Assembly (NCBI RefSeq): GCF_003387535.1
Contig: NZ_QUNR01000004.1
Coordinates: 62,001 to 126,000 of the forward strand
Direction: 5' to 3'
DNA length: 64,000 bases
Origin: Paraperlucidibaca baekdonensis
GTDB lineage: Bacteria; Pseudomonadota; Gammaproteobacteria; Pseudomonadales; Moraxellaceae
Shown in pieces: positions 25,004-34,763 of this stretch. The notes beneath the pieces are model-generated. The model had not been told where the DNA came from and ran no database searches. It worked only from the letters and a program-made list of their open reading frames with translations. A program made the position numbers and the translations under genes. Position 1 is the first letter of the stretch. Each line of letters begins with the position of its first letter.

Positions 25004-27811
25004 ATGCGAAATAACTTACCGGTGACAGGCACTGAGCGGTTTTTGGGAGAGGGTGAGTTCATCCTGTCGCAAGCCGATATGCAGGGCAATATCACCTACA
25101 TGAACCGCACATTTATTGAAATGAGCGGTTATACCGAGGCTGAACTGCGCAATCAGCCACACAATATTCTGCGCCATCCCGACATGCCGCCCGAGGCCTT
25201 CCGTGACTTCTGGACGACGCTAAAGTCTGGCAAATCGTGGTCGGGTTTGGTGAAAAACCGCTGCAAAAACGGCGACCACTATTGGGTAACGGCGAATGCC
25301 ACGCCGATGTGGAGCAACGGCACCATCACCGGCTATATGTCGGTGCGCACACGCCCCGATCGTAAGCTGGTCGAGAGCGCTGAGACGCTGTATCGGCAAA
25401 TGCGCAATAAAGAAACTAAAGCGACCCTCAGCGATGGTCGAATCATGCTTGGCGGTTTAAAAGGCCTACTACAACGGTTGGATGATATGACGATTAAAAA
25501 ACGGATGAGCTTGGTTTTCACAGCAACCTTGGTGCTCTGGTTAATGGTCGGCTTTTTAGGCTGGAGCGGCATTGCCGATGGTGAAAACGACCTGCGCGAG
25601 GTTGTTGAGCAACGCATGGAAGGTAATCGCCTCATTACCGCTATTGAAGCGGACTATGCGGTGGATATTATCGATGCAGTCAATAAAACCAATGCTGGGA
25701 TTATGACAGCTGAGGCGGCTAATGCCGGTATTGATGCGGCTATCAAGCGCATTGATAAAAACTGGACAGCATTGAATGGATTAGATCACTCACCCGCTGC
25801 TCAAGACTTGCTCGAAAAAGCTGGCGCTCAAATGAAAAAGGCAGATGCTGATATTGTCAGGCTACAGTCGGCTTTGAGCGTTTTGAATGGCGCCGCGCCT
25901 GGTCGCTTAAATGCTTTCGATGGGGCGCTCTATCGCAGTATCGACCCCATTGGCTCAACACTTAATCAAGTCTTCGATATTAAAAATGAAGCCGCCAAGC
26001 AAAGCTATATTGACGCGATGTCACTGCACACGGCGCACAAAAGCGGTATTTCGATACTGATTTTGCTCGGCGCTATCTTGATTGCCTACATGCTGTTCCG
26101 CACTTACAAAGTTATTGTGCAGCCGGTGGAGCGTGTGCGTAAGCAGATGGTCGAAATTACTAACGGCAACTTGTCCTTAGCCGTTGAAAGTGATCGTCGC
26201 GATGAGATCGGTGATATGACCGATGCCTTCAAGTCGATGTTCGTGAAGCTGCGTTTCGACATGGCTGACACGCGCCGTGTGGCTGATGAAGCCGAGCGCA
26301 TGGGCTTTGCCTTGGCCAGCGTGAGCATGCCCGTGACTGTGTCGAACGAGCAAAATAACCTGATTTATTTGAACCAGGCCGCACGCCAGCTCTTTGAAGG
26401 TATTTACGGCAGTGGCTCAGCAGTCGATGCACTGCTCAATAAGCCCATTACCGAGTCATTAGATGACCCTGAGCTCAAGCGCATTACGTTTGGCAAACTC
26501 GATCAAGCGAAAGCCGCTGACGGTATCCTGGCGGGCCGCAATATTCGCCTAAGTACACGCCCGGTAGTCGACAAGGCCAATACATACTTAGGGCGTGTTT
26601 GTCAGTGGAATGACCGTACTTTGGAGGTGCGCTCTGAAGAGCAGGTCTCGTTTATGGTCGAGGCAGCCTCTAGCGGCGACTTCAGTCAGCGCATTGAAAC
26701 AAAAGATAAGTCTGGCTTCTTCTTGGCACTGGCTAATAACCTCAACGATCTTGTTGAGGCCACTGGTCAGAGCTTGGAAGATGTGGTGCGCGTGCTGAAC
26801 TCGCTCGCTAAAGGCGACCTCACGCAGACCATTGATCGTGAATACCGCGGCACCTTTGCGCAGATGAAAACTGACGCTAACGCCACCGTGGCGCAGCTGA
26901 AAGAAATCATCACCACGATTTCTGAAGCGACCGACGCCATCAACGGTGCAGCGAAAGAGATTGCCGCTGGTAACGCCGACTTGTCGCGTCGTACCGAGTC
27001 GCAAGCCGCTAGCCTGGAAGAGACGGCATCGAGCACCGAAGAGCTAACCAACACCGTGCGCAATAACGCCGATAACGCCACGACGGCGAGCCAGTTAGCG
27101 CGCACATCCTCGGAAGTTGCCGATCGCGGTGGCCGTGTGGTCAGCGAAGTGGTAGTGACCATGGGCGCGATTGCCGAGTCATCGAGCAAAATCGCCGAGA
27201 TCATCAACGTCATCGATGGCATCGCTTTTCAAACCAATATCTTGGCGCTCAACGCCGCGGTGGAAGCCGCGCGCGCCGGTGAGCAAGGTCGTGGCTTTGC
27301 GGTGGTGGCGGGCGAAGTGCGGAACTTGGCACAACGCAGCGCCTCGGCGGCAAAAGAAATTAAAGAGTTGATTTCTGAGTCGGTAGCGAAAGTTTCCAAC
27401 GGCTACAAGCTGGTGGAAACCGCCGGTCAAACCATGCAGGAAATCGTCAGCTCTACGCAGCAAGTGGCGTCGATCATGAACGATATCTCCTCGGCATCGG
27501 AAGAGCAGCGCACCGGCATTATGCAGCTCAACAGCGCCATCACCTCGATGGATGAGACCACGCAGCAAAACGCCGCGTTGGTGGAAGAGGCTGCGGCTGC
27601 TGCGCAATCGCTGGAAGATCAATCCGGCAACCTCACCGAGGCCGTGGGTGTGTTCCGCATTGATGGTCGCGAACGTGGTGGCTCACGCAAAGTCGAGCGT
27701 CTGCCCGTGCGGCCAGTCATGAAAGCCGCTGCTTACAAAGCACCGGCCAAACCGAAAGCCGTGGGTGGCTCTGCCGCCGCCCAGCTCGATGATGAGTGGG
27801 AAGAGTTCTAA
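25004..27811 (+). CDS. Methyl-accepting chemotaxis receptor with two PAS domains and a CheR tether
   Basis: 935 residues. An N-terminal cytoplasmic PAS domain (about 15-115; [32 protein letters not shown]) of the Aer type precedes TM1 (168-187), a small periplasmic helical domain, TM2 (347-365), a HAMP, a second PAS-like domain (about 430-545) and a further HAMP. The signalling hairpin tip is near residue 738 ([20 protein letters not shown]). The last residues EWEEF (931-935) form the pentapeptide that CheR or CheB binds. The N-terminal PAS may sense redox or oxygen with FAD. It lies inside the che operon, directly upstream of cheR. Confidence 0.9.
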   Translation: MRNNLPVTGTERFLGEGEFILSQADMQGNITYMNRTFIEMSGYTEAELRNQPHNILRHPDMPPEAFRDFWTTLKSGKSWSGLVKNRCKNGDHYWVTANATPMWSNGTITGYMSVRTRPDRKLVESAETLYRQMRNKETKATLSDGRIMLGGLKGLLQRLDDMTIKKRMSLVFTATLVLWLMVGFLGWSGIADGENDLREVVEQRMEGNRLITAIEADYAVDIIDAVNKTNAGIMTAEAANAGIDAAIKRIDKNWTALNGLDHSPAAQDLLEKAGAQMKKADADIVRLQSALSVLNGAAPGRLNAFDGALYRSIDPIGSTLNQVFDIKNEAAKQSYIDAMSLHTAHKSGISILILLGAILIAYMLFRTYKVIVQPVERVRKQMVEITNGNLSLAVESDRRDEIGDMTDAFKSMFVKLRFDMADTRRVADEAERMGFALASVSMPVTVSNEQNNLIYLNQAARQLFEGIYGSGSAVDALLNKPITESLDDPELKRITFGKLDQAKAADGILAGRNIRLSTRPVVDKANTYLGRVCQWNDRTLEVRSEEQVSFMVEAASSGDFSQRIETKDKSGFFLALANNLNDLVEATGQSLEDVVRVLNSLAKGDLTQTIDREYRGTFAQMKTDANATVAQLKEIITTISEATDAINGAAKEIAAGNADLSRRTESQAASLEETASSTEELTNTVRNNADNATTASQLARTSSEVADRGGRVVSEVVVTMGAIAESSSKIAEIINVIDGIAFQTNILALNAAVEAARAGEQGRGFAVVAGEVRNLAQRSASAAKEIKELISESVAKVSNGYKLVETAGQTMQEIVSSTQQVASIMNDISSASEEQRTGIMQLNSAITSMDETTQQNAALVEEAAAAAQSLEDQSGNLTEAVGVFRIDGRERGGSRKVERLPVRPVMKAAAYKAPAKPKAVGGSAAAQLDDEWEEF

Positions 27812-27842
27812 GTAACACCCTCCTAACAGGTCGTTAGGTGTG

Positions 27843-27870
27843 CACCGGCTGGCAATAGGGCCGGCCGGTG
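27843..27870 (+). other. Hairpin in the receptor-cheR gap
   Basis: CACCGGC (27843-27849) pairs with GCCGGTG (27864-27870). It lies in the 78-base gap between the receptor and cheR, the widest gap of the operon. No T run follows, so it might lower but not stop read-through or protect the mRNA end. Confidence 0.35.
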
Positions 27871-27889
27871 TAACAAGGAGAGGCGAGTC

Positions 27890-28756
27890 GTGAAAGCCAA
27901 TAACGAACGGATTGTTACTGTCGATGGCAAAGAAGCCGGGTTTTCGTTTAATCAAGGCGATTTCCGTCAAGTTCAAAAACTGATTTACGATCATGCCGGC
28001 ATCAAGCTGGCTGATACTAAGCAAGACATGGTGTATTCGCGGATTATTCGTCGTTTGCGCGCCACCGGTATCCAAACCTTTCGCGAATACCTCACGCTGA
28101 TTGAGACAAGCCCGAGTGAGTGGGAAGCCTTTGTAAATAGCCTGACCACCAACCTCACGGCCTTTTTTCGAGAGGAATACCATTTTCCGATTTTAGATGC
28201 GTTTATGCGTCAGCGCCCCGATTGCTCGCGGCCATTTCGCATTTGGTGCAGTGCCGCGTCTACAGGCGAGGAGCCGTATTCGTTGGCGATGACGGCCTTA
28301 CAAGTATTTGGCAAAAATCCGCCGGTGGAAATTATTGCTACCGACATCGACACCAGTGTGCTGGTGAAAGCCGATGCCGGTGTCTATCGCAACGATCGTA
28401 TTGAGAAGTTAGACCCGAAATACTTACGCTATTTTGCGCGTGGCAAAGGCAGCAACGAAGGCCTAGTCCGTGTGCGCCCAGAAGTGCGTGAACTGGTGAC
28501 TTTTTTGCCGCTGAATTTGCTCGATAATCAATGGCCAATCAACGGCCAGTTCGATGCGCTGTTTTGCCGCAATGTGTTGATTTATTTTGATAAAGATACT
28601 CAGCGACGAGTGCTGGAAAAGTTTATTCCGTATATGCACAACCAGTCGCAGCTATTTGTTGGGCACTCGGAGTCATTGCTGCACTTAAATGACCTGTTTC
28701 GCCTGCGTGGCAAGACCGTTTATGAGCTGCAGTCCTCCCTCAAGCGTGCAGGATGA
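27890..28756 (+). CDS. cheR: Chemotaxis protein methyltransferase CheR
   Basis: 288 residues from a GTG start at 27890 that has AAGGAGAG upstream; no ATG alternative fits better. The N-terminal helical domain is followed by the S-adenosylmethionine fold with IWCSAASTGEEPYSLAM and the catalytic region FLPLNLLDNQWPINGQFDALFCRNVLIYFD. It methylates receptor glutamates. The tail of the upstream receptor carries the tether it needs. The gene is 6 bases from cheD. Confidence 0.95.
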   Translation: MKANNERIVTVDGKEAGFSFNQGDFRQVQKLIYDHAGIKLADTKQDMVYSRIIRRLRATGIQTFREYLTLIETSPSEWEAFVNSLTTNLTAFFREEYHFPILDAFMRQRPDCSRPFRIWCSAASTGEEPYSLAMTALQVFGKNPPVEIIATDIDTSVLVKADAGVYRNDRIEKLDPKYLRYFARGKGSNEGLVRVRPEVRELVTFLPLNLLDNQWPINGQFDALFCRNVLIYFDKDTQRRVLEKFIPYMHNQSQLFVGHSESLLHLNDLFRLRGKTVYELQSSLKRAG

Positions 28757-28762
28757 TGACTG

Positions 28763-29371
28763 ATGTCAACACCGCGGCGTCGGCCGCGCTATGACGCTTC
28801 AGTTGGTGAGGCCTACCTAGCAACGTCTAAATTTTATGACCATCAATTCAAACGGGAGGTCATTAAAATCATGCCAGGTGAGTTTTTCGTTGCCAGCGGT
28901 GAGGTGGTGATTGCTACCGTGCTGGGTTCCTGTGTTTCTGCGGTGATTTGGGACCCCGTCACACGTATTGGTGGCATGAATCATTTTATGTTGGCCGCCA
29001 GTGCCGATGAGCATGGCGACGAGATCGACTGCATGCGTTATGGCCATTTCGCCATGGATACATTGATAGAGCGCGTATTGGCACAGGGTGCACTCAAGCA
29101 CTCGCTTGAGGCGAAAGTGTTCGGCGGTGGCCGCGTGCTGCGCGGCTTCAGTGCCAGTGATATTGGTGAAGACAATGCCGCCTTTGTGGTGGAGTACCTT
29201 GAGGAGAAAGGTATTCCTATCACGGCCTGTAATTTAGGGGATGTCTACCCGCGCAAGTTGTATTTTTTTCCAGACAGTGGCCGCGTGAAAATGCGCAAGT
29301 TGAAAACTGACTATAACCCCAAGGTCGCTCGTATTGAGATGGCTTATCGGGCAAACCTAAAACTAGGATAA
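28763..29371 (+). CDS. cheD: Chemoreceptor glutamine deamidase CheD
   Basis: 202 residues. The catalytic Cys lies in VLGSCVSAVIWDP and the His in GGMNHFML, with a Thr in the next block as in other CheD proteins. The C-terminal half (LGDVYPRKLYFFPDSGRVKMRKL) is typical. CheD deamidates receptor glutamines to glutamates that CheR can then methylate. In Bacillus, CheD also binds CheC, which would make its presence beside a CheC/CheX-like gene notable. An N-terminal extension of about 35 residues precedes the core. Confidence 0.93.
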   Translation: MSTPRRRPRYDASVGEAYLATSKFYDHQFKREVIKIMPGEFFVASGEVVIATVLGSCVSAVIWDPVTRIGGMNHFMLAASADEHGDEIDCMRYGHFAMDTLIERVLAQGALKHSLEAKVFGGGRVLRGFSASDIGEDNAAFVVEYLEEKGIPITACNLGDVYPRKLYFFPDSGRVKMRKLKTDYNPKVARIEMAYRANLKLG

Positions 29372-29375
29372 GACA

Positions 29376-30491
29376 ATGACCTCTCCTTCTGTAGCGTCAT
29401 CGGTTTCTTTACAGCCCATTCGTGTGGTGGTGGTGGACGACTCATCGGCGATGCGCCTTTTACTGTCAGAGATCATCAATCGACAACCCGATATGCGCGT
29501 GATTGCGACTGCGCCCGAGACCGATACCGCGCGCAAACTCATCCGCGAGTTGCAGCCCGATGTGGTGACGCTAGATATTGAAATGCCGGGTATGGATGGC
29601 ATCAGTTTTTTAGAGCGTCTGATGCGTTTAAACCCATTACCCGTGTTGATGATTTCCAGTGCCGGTGATGCTGATTCTGAGTTGGCGCTGCATGCACTCG
29701 ACTTAGGCGCGATGGACTTTATTAGTAAGCGCCAGCTCAAAGGCCGCGCAGATTTGCAAAGCATGGCTGCGGAAATCACCAATAAAATTCGCATCGCCTC
29801 AGAGGCCAATCATCATTTCAAGCGTGTACAGCCGAGTATTGTTAAAGCGCAGCATGCCAACACAGGGACACAAAAATTCCCGCTCAATCATATTGTTTGT
29901 TTGGGTGCCTCCACCGGCGGCACCGAAGCCATCAAGCAGTTTGTGCATCAGCTGCCCGCTAATTCGCCGCCGGTATTGATTGTTCAGCACATGCCCGAGG
30001 GCTTTACGCAGCGCTTTGCCACGCGTTTAAACAATGAGTGCAAGGTACACGTGAAAGAGGCGGTGGCTGGCGAGGTGATTCGACCCGGCTGCGTCTATAT
30101 TGCGCCGGGTAATGCCCATATGTTGCTAGAGCGCGTTACCGGCGGCACCTACAAAGTGGTGTTATCGGAGGGGCCGGAGGTTAATCGTCATCGTCCGGCG
30201 GTCGATGTGCTGTTTGATAGCGCCGCCGAGGTGCTCGGCAAGCTCGCCACCGCCGTGTTGCTGACCGGAATGGGCCGTGATGGTGCCAAAGGCATGGCCG
30301 CGATGAAAGCCAAAGGCGCGTATTGCTTTGGTCAGGATGAGGCCAGCTGCGTGGTCTATGGCATGCCGCGAGCAGCGTTTGAGCTGGGCGCAGTCGATGA
30401 GCAAGGCTCACCGGATGTCTTGGCGCAGCGCGTTTTGGCGCGCTTATCGTCGATGGCCGATGTGATGGCCGCGGTGGGGTCAAAAGCCTGA
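29376..30491 (+). CDS. cheB: Chemotaxis response regulator and methylesterase CheB
   Basis: 371 residues. The receiver domain has D21-D22 and phosphorylation site D67 (VTLDIEMPGMDG). A linker leads to the methylesterase with the catalytic S179 in CLGASTGGTEAI, a His in QHMPEGFTQRFA and the Asp in LLTGMGRDGAKGM. It removes methyl groups from the receptor when phosphorylated by CheA. It is the last gene of the operon. The next gene is under its own sigma-54 promoter 87 bases downstream. Confidence 0.95.
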   Translation: MTSPSVASSVSLQPIRVVVVDDSSAMRLLLSEIINRQPDMRVIATAPETDTARKLIRELQPDVVTLDIEMPGMDGISFLERLMRLNPLPVLMISSAGDADSELALHALDLGAMDFISKRQLKGRADLQSMAAEITNKIRIASEANHHFKRVQPSIVKAQHANTGTQKFPLNHIVCLGASTGGTEAIKQFVHQLPANSPPVLIVQHMPEGFTQRFATRLNNECKVHVKEAVAGEVIRPGCVYIAPGNAHMLLERVTGGTYKVVLSEGPEVNRHRPAVDVLFDSAAEVLGKLATAVLLTGMGRDGAKGMAAMKAKGAYCFGQDEASCVVYGMPRAAFELGAVDEQGSPDVLAQRVLARLSSMADVMAAVGSKA

Positions 30492-30577
30492 CGACTCGCG
30501 CCTGTCATTTTTTTGACATGCCTGCGCTGTTTTCATAACTAGCTGATTTTTATTGTATTTAAAGAATATCTAACGAC

Positions 30578-30593
30578 TGGCACAGCATTTGCA
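30578..30593 (+). promoter_or_regulatory. Sigma-54 promoter of the fliLMNOPQR-flhBA operon
   Basis: TGGCACA, 4 bases (GCAT), TTGCA, with GG at 30579-30580 and GC at 30591-30592 in exact -24/-12 spacing. The consensus is TGGCACG, 4 bases, TTGCW, so 11 of 12 positions match. It lies 52 bases before fliL and predicts activation by the FleQ homologue of this window. Confidence 0.85.
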
Positions 30594-30644
30594 AATCCCT
30601 AGTTATCCAGGCCATTGCGGCTCGATAACGATAGGACGTTGCAG

Positions 30645-31121
30645 ATGAAAAAAATGTTGATGATTGGGGTGGGCGTTGTGGTGCTGTTGGCAGCAGCCAT
30701 TGGTGGCACATTATTTGTCACCGGCAGCCTCGGCGGCGGTCATGCCCCAGAGGGCGCGCCGGCAAGCGCCGCCCCCGTGGCGCCACCGGCTCCGGTGGTC
30801 GCTGATCCCGTGTATTTCCCCATGGAACCGGCCTTTACCGTCAATATTGAAGACGGTTTTGCCACGCGCTTTCTGCAAGTAGAAATCAATCTGATGTATC
30901 GCGACACCAGCACGGGTGATCGCTTAAGCAAAGTCATGCCGCATATTCGCAACGACATCTTGATGTTGTTGAGCGCGAAAACCCGTGAGGCCATTAGCAC
31001 TCCTGAAGCTCGCGAGGCATTGCAGGCCGAATTGGTTGCCAGCATCAATGCCGTGCTCAGCGAAAATACCGGTCGTGGCGGCGTTGAGGCCGTGTATTTC
31101 ACCAAGTTCGTGGTGCAATAA
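30645..31121 (+). CDS. fliL: Flagellar basal body-associated protein FliL
   Basis: 158 residues from ATG 30645 (MKKMLMIGVGVVVLLAAAIGG), a single N-terminal membrane helix. A short Pro/Ala-rich linker leads to the periplasmic domain with PAFTVNIEDGFATRFLQVEI and the C-terminal VYFTKFVVQ. It sits at the stator and supports torque. It is the first gene of the class II operon. Confidence 0.92.
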   Translation: MKKMLMIGVGVVVLLAAAIGGTLFVTGSLGGGHAPEGAPASAAPVAPPAPVVADPVYFPMEPAFTVNIEDGFATRFLQVEINLMYRDTSTGDRLSKVMPHIRNDILMLLSAKTREAISTPEAREALQAELVASINAVLSENTGRGGVEAVYFTKFVVQ

Positions 31122-31131
31122 GGAGCGCATC

Positions 31132-32106
31132 ATGGGCGATATTCTCGAGCAAGAAGAGCTTGATGCGCTGATTGGCGAGGGCGCGGAGGGCTTGGTCAAA
31201 GACGACAGCGACACCCTCAGCGGTGGCGGCGAAAAGTATGACTTTGCCAGTCAAGAGTATGCCGTGTCGCGGCTTATTCCGGCGCTGTCGCAGGTGCAAT
31301 CGAGCTTGGCTGAGGGTATTAAACAGCGCATTCGTCAATGGGTGCCGAGTGTTGAGAGTGTCCGCACCGATCGTATTGCGGTGATGAAATTTGCCGAGGT
31401 GATGCGCAGCATGGCGGCCCCGGCCTACATCGTCAGCATCAAATCTGACACCTTGGGCGCGCCGATTTACTTGGCCTTTGAGGCGGAGCTAGTGTTTTCG
31501 CTTGTCGATCATTTCTATGGTGGACGTGGGCGCTCACAGCATGTGCGCGCGCAAGATTTTTCGCCCTCTGAGGCGCGCTTTATGGAGCGCCTGACCACGA
31601 GCTTATTGCCCGATATCACCGCCGCCTGGCACACCGCCGTCAACATAACGCCGCGCATTGATGAGCATTACCACGACTTCCGTTTTGTCGATGAGCTCCA
31701 ACAAACCGACACCCTGATGGTCACTCGCTTTACCGTGCAAGTCGGCCAGCAAGAGGCCGAGCTCTGGTCAGTGGTGCCGTGGGCGGCGATTGACCCAATT
31801 CGTGACAGCCTCGGCGGCGTGGTACGCACCACGCGTCAAGAGCACGACGCGCAATGGCGGTCACGCCTGATGGCCGGCCTCGAAGACAGCGAACTGACGC
31901 TGGTGGCGAAACTCGGCGACAGCAAAGTCAGCCTCAAGCGCGTCTGCAATTTACAAGTTGGCGATATTTTACCGATCGATAACCCCGCCAATGTGTGTCT
32001 ACAGCTTGAGGGTCACGCCCTGATGAGCGCCACCTTTGGCACCCATCACGGCCAGCTGTCAGCCAAAATACGTCATATATATCCGGCACTTAACCGCCGT
32101 AATTAA
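31132..32106 (+). CDS. fliM: Flagellar motor switch protein FliM
   Basis: 324 residues from ATG 31132, which follows AAGGAG. The N-terminal peptide MGDILEQEELDALIGEG is the CheY-P binding motif. A middle domain of FliM type and a C-terminal SpoA-like domain (VSLKRVCNLQVGDILPIDNPANVCL) follow. FliM forms the C ring with FliG and FliN. In-frame codons before 31132 would add 49 residues and have no ribosome site. Confidence 0.96.
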   Translation: MGDILEQEELDALIGEGAEGLVKDDSDTLSGGGEKYDFASQEYAVSRLIPALSQVQSSLAEGIKQRIRQWVPSVESVRTDRIAVMKFAEVMRSMAAPAYIVSIKSDTLGAPIYLAFEAELVFSLVDHFYGGRGRSQHVRAQDFSPSEARFMERLTTSLLPDITAAWHTAVNITPRIDEHYHDFRFVDELQQTDTLMVTRFTVQVGQQEAELWSVVPWAAIDPIRDSLGGVVRTTRQEHDAQWRSRLMAGLEDSELTLVAKLGDSKVSLKRVCNLQVGDILPIDNPANVCLQLEGHALMSATFGTHHGQLSAKIRHIYPALNRRN

Positions 32107-32130
32107 TACCTTTGAGTGTGGAGAGATGTC

Positions 32131-32487
32131 ATGAGTGAACACGAAATTCCCGACAATGATGAAGTCCAAGCTGCCGCCTTTGGCGAGCTGCAAAGCCAGC
32201 CCGCGGCGGCCTCGGCGAGTGCGCCGAACGTCAATCTAGACATGATTTTAGACGTCAATGTCACGGTCTCGATTGAAGTGGGTCGGGCGCGTATGAGCAT
32301 TAGCGATCTGCTCAAGCTCAGCCAGGGCGCGATCATCGAGCTCGACCGAATGGCCGGCGAACCACTCGATGTGTTGGTTAATGGCACGCTTGTTGCTCGT
32401 GGAGAGATAGTCGTTGTCAAAGATAAGTTTGGCATCATGCTCACCGAAGTGGTGAGTCCCGAAGAACGCGTACGCCGCCTGCATTAA
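32131..32487 (+). CDS. fliN: Flagellar motor switch protein FliN
   Basis: 118 residues from ATG 32131, after GGAGAG. The C-terminal SpoA domain runs LDMILDVNVTVSIEVGRARM through RGEIVVVKDKFGIMLTEV. The N-terminal 35 residues are acidic and Ala/Gln-rich, as in Pseudomonas. With FliM it forms the lower C ring. Confidence 0.96.
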   Translation: MSEHEIPDNDEVQAAAFGELQSQPAAASASAPNVNLDMILDVNVTVSIEVGRARMSISDLLKLSQGAIIELDRMAGEPLDVLVNGTLVARGEIVVVKDKFGIMLTEVVSPEERVRRLH

Positions 32488-32496
32488 GGACATGTT

Positions 32497-32952
32497 ATGA
32501 CTCTCCGCCATCGCCTACTCACACCGCTTATGGTTAGTGCTGGATTGTGTGCCAGCACGGCGCATGCCGCGGCGACCCCGAAAGATCCGCTGTCTGGCGC
32601 GAATGTGATCTCGGTATTTTTAGGCTTGGTGGTGGTGGTGGCGTTGCTGTTGGCGGCGGCGTGGATGATTCGTCGCTTTCAGCGCATTCAAGCGCCGCGC
32701 GAGGGCGCTTTGCAGGTCACCGCGCAATTATCATTGGGCTTAAAAGAGCGCGTGATCCTGCTGCGCGTGGGCGATGAAAACGTCTTAGTGGGCTGCACAC
32801 CCGGCAGCATTCGGCCACTGCATAGCTGGCGTGGTGACACCCCAGCGGCGGCAGAGCCCACGGTATCAGCGCCATCAGCACCTGATTTTATGTCGCAGCT
32901 GCGTGGTGTCTTGGCCGCGCAAGGTGTGCGTCGCCCTGGAGCCTCGTCATGA
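32497..32952 (+). CDS. fliO: Flagellar export apparatus protein FliO
   Basis: 151 residues. A signal-like N-terminus is followed by a membrane helix (VISVFLGLVVVVALLLAAAWMI) and the short cytoplasmic FliO domain with LSLGLKERVILLRVGDENVLVGCTPG. FliO helps FliP to assemble. Its stop overlaps the start of fliP. Confidence 0.92.
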   Translation: MTLRHRLLTPLMVSAGLCASTAHAAATPKDPLSGANVISVFLGLVVVVALLLAAAWMIRRFQRIQAPREGALQVTAQLSLGLKERVILLRVGDENVLVGCTPGSIRPLHSWRGDTPAAAEPTVSAPSAPDFMSQLRGVLAAQGVRRPGASS

Positions 32953-33686
32953 TGCGCTGGCTCGCCATAGTGGCGCTGTCGGCCTTGCCGGCGTTGAGTC
33001 TGGCTGCACCGACTGGCATTCCTGGTGTGAGTACCGCCGGCTCGGGCGAATACTCGGTGTCTTTGCAGCTGCTCGCCATGATGACCGCGCTCACGCTGCT
33101 GCCGGCGATTTTGCTCGGCATGACAGCATTTACGCGGATCATTATTGTCTTGGGGATTTTGCGCCAAGCCTTGGGCACTGGTCAGACGCCATCGAACCAA
33201 GTGCTGCTCAGTGCCGCGCTGTTTTTGACGCTGTTTATCATGAGTCCGGTGTTGCAGCAGACTTACACCGACGCCGTGGTGCCGTACATGAACGATGAGC
33301 TGGCGTTTGCGCCGGCGGTGGAAAAAGGCTTTGGTCCGATTCGCGGCTTTATGCTCAAGCAAACCCGCGAAGCCGACATCGCCATGTTTGCTGAGATTGC
33401 TGGCGTGAAAGCCATGGACAGCGCCGATGACGTGCCATTTCCGATTCTCATGGCCTCGTTTCTCACCAGCGAGTTAAAAACTGCCTTTCAAATTGGCTTC
33501 CTGCTGTTTATTCCGTTTGTGGTGATCGATCTGGTGGTGGCCAGCGTGCTGATGTCCATGGGCATGATGATGCTGTCGCCGATGATGATTTCGCTGCCTT
33601 TTAAAATCATGCTGTTTGTCTTGGTCGATGGCTGGAGCCTGATCATGGGCTCATTGGCGGCGAGCTTTCACATGGGGGCAACATGA
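32949..33686 (+). CDS. fliP: Flagellar export gate protein FliP
   Basis: 245 residues. A cleavable signal peptide (LAIVALSALPALSLAAP) and four membrane helices, with the family blocks MTAFTRIIIVLGILRQALG and SELKTAFQIGFLLFIPFVVIDLVVAS. It is the core of the export gate together with FliQ and FliR. Each end overlaps its neighbour by four bases. Confidence 0.97.
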   Translation: MMRWLAIVALSALPALSLAAPTGIPGVSTAGSGEYSVSLQLLAMMTALTLLPAILLGMTAFTRIIIVLGILRQALGTGQTPSNQVLLSAALFLTLFIMSPVLQQTYTDAVVPYMNDELAFAPAVEKGFGPIRGFMLKQTREADIAMFAEIAGVKAMDSADDVPFPILMASFLTSELKTAFQIGFLLFIPFVVIDLVVASVLMSMGMMMLSPMMISLPFKIMLFVLVDGWSLIMGSLAASFHMGAT

Positions 33687-33952
33687 CACCCGATACCGTT
33701 ATTGAGATCGGTCGCCAAGCCGTGACCGTCACCGTATTGCTGGCCGCACCCTTGCTATTGGCGGCGCTGGCGGCCGGTTTAATCATCGGTATGTTTCAGG
33801 CCGCCACACAAATTCAAGACATGACGCTGAGCTTTATTCCGAAGCTTATTGTGCTGATTGTGGTGCTCGGTCTGACCGGGCCGTGGATGCTGCGCATGCT
33901 CGTTGATTACACCCGCGAATTGATCCAAATGATTCCGAATTTGGTGGGTTAG
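33683..33952 (+). CDS. fliQ: Flagellar export gate protein FliQ
   Basis: 89 residues, two membrane helices (TVTVLLAAPLLLAALAAGLIIG and the LIVVLGLTGPWMLRMLVDYT part). The block QAATQIQDMTLSFIPKL is conserved. Start overlaps fliP and the gene ends 4 bases before fliR. Confidence 0.97.
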   Translation: MTPDTVIEIGRQAVTVTVLLAAPLLLAALAAGLIIGMFQAATQIQDMTLSFIPKLIVLIVVLGLTGPWMLRMLVDYTRELIQMIPNLVG

Positions 33953-33956
33953 GGCG

Positions 33957-34763
33957 ATGAACTTTGCCGTCAATGACGCGCAACTGTTGAGCTGGCTGGC
34001 GGCGTTTTGGCTGCCCTTTTGCCGCATCAGTGGCGCGATTTTATCGGCGCCATTATTTAGCGGCAAAGGCGTGCCGGGGCCATTTCGCATTTTGCTGGCG
34101 GTGACCATCAGCGCCATGATGGCACCCATGGTGTTAGCCAATGGCACGGCGCCATTGACCGATTTCAACCCACTGAGCCTAAACGGCTTATTGATGGCCG
34201 CCAACGAGCTACTCATTGGTATTTGCTTAGGCTTTTTGGTGCAGCTGGCGTTTGAGGCGGTGATGTTTGCCGGCTCAATCATCGCCACCGGCATGGGCTT
34301 GGGCTTTGCGACCTTGATTGACCAGCAACAAGGCACACCCGTGCCGGTGTTGGGTCAGTTTCTGATGCTCATCACCTTGCTGCTGTTTATGGCACTCAAT
34401 GGCCATTTAGCCTTTTTAGAGCTGCTGATGAAAAGCTTTATCGCGTGGCCGCCCGGCACGCTATCGCTGACCCCTGATGCGGTGCAAGTGCTGCTGAAAA
34501 GCATCAGCGCGATGTTTGCGGCAGCCATGCGCATTGCGCTGCCAGCCGTGATTGCGCTTCTGGTCGTGCAGGTCGGCATGGGCGTGATCAGTCGTTCATC
34601 GCCCTCGATGAACCTATTTGCGGTGGGCTTTCCGATCACCATGATGGTCGGCTTTGTGGTCATTGCGCAGGTGTTGCCGACGTTGACGCCGGCGCTAGAG
34701 GATTTGTTGTCATCGGCACTGAGCCAAGGCGGCGTGCTCATGGAGGCCTCGGATGTCCGATGA
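33957..34763 (+). CDS. fliR: Flagellar export gate protein FliR
   Basis: 268 residues with about six membrane helices. LPFCRISGAILSAPLF near the N-terminus and GMGVISRSSPSMNLFAVGFP near the C-terminus are FliR hallmarks. It interacts with FlhB in the gate. Its end overlaps the flhB start by 11 bases. Confidence 0.96.
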   Translation: MNFAVNDAQLLSWLAAFWLPFCRISGAILSAPLFSGKGVPGPFRILLAVTISAMMAPMVLANGTAPLTDFNPLSLNGLLMAANELLIGICLGFLVQLAFEAVMFAGSIIATGMGLGFATLIDQQQGTPVPVLGQFLMLITLLLFMALNGHLAFLELLMKSFIAWPPGTLSLTPDAVQVLLKSISAMFAAAMRIALPAVIALLVVQVGMGVISRSSPSMNLFAVGFPITMMVGFVVIAQVLPTLTPALEDLLSSALSQGGVLMEASDVR

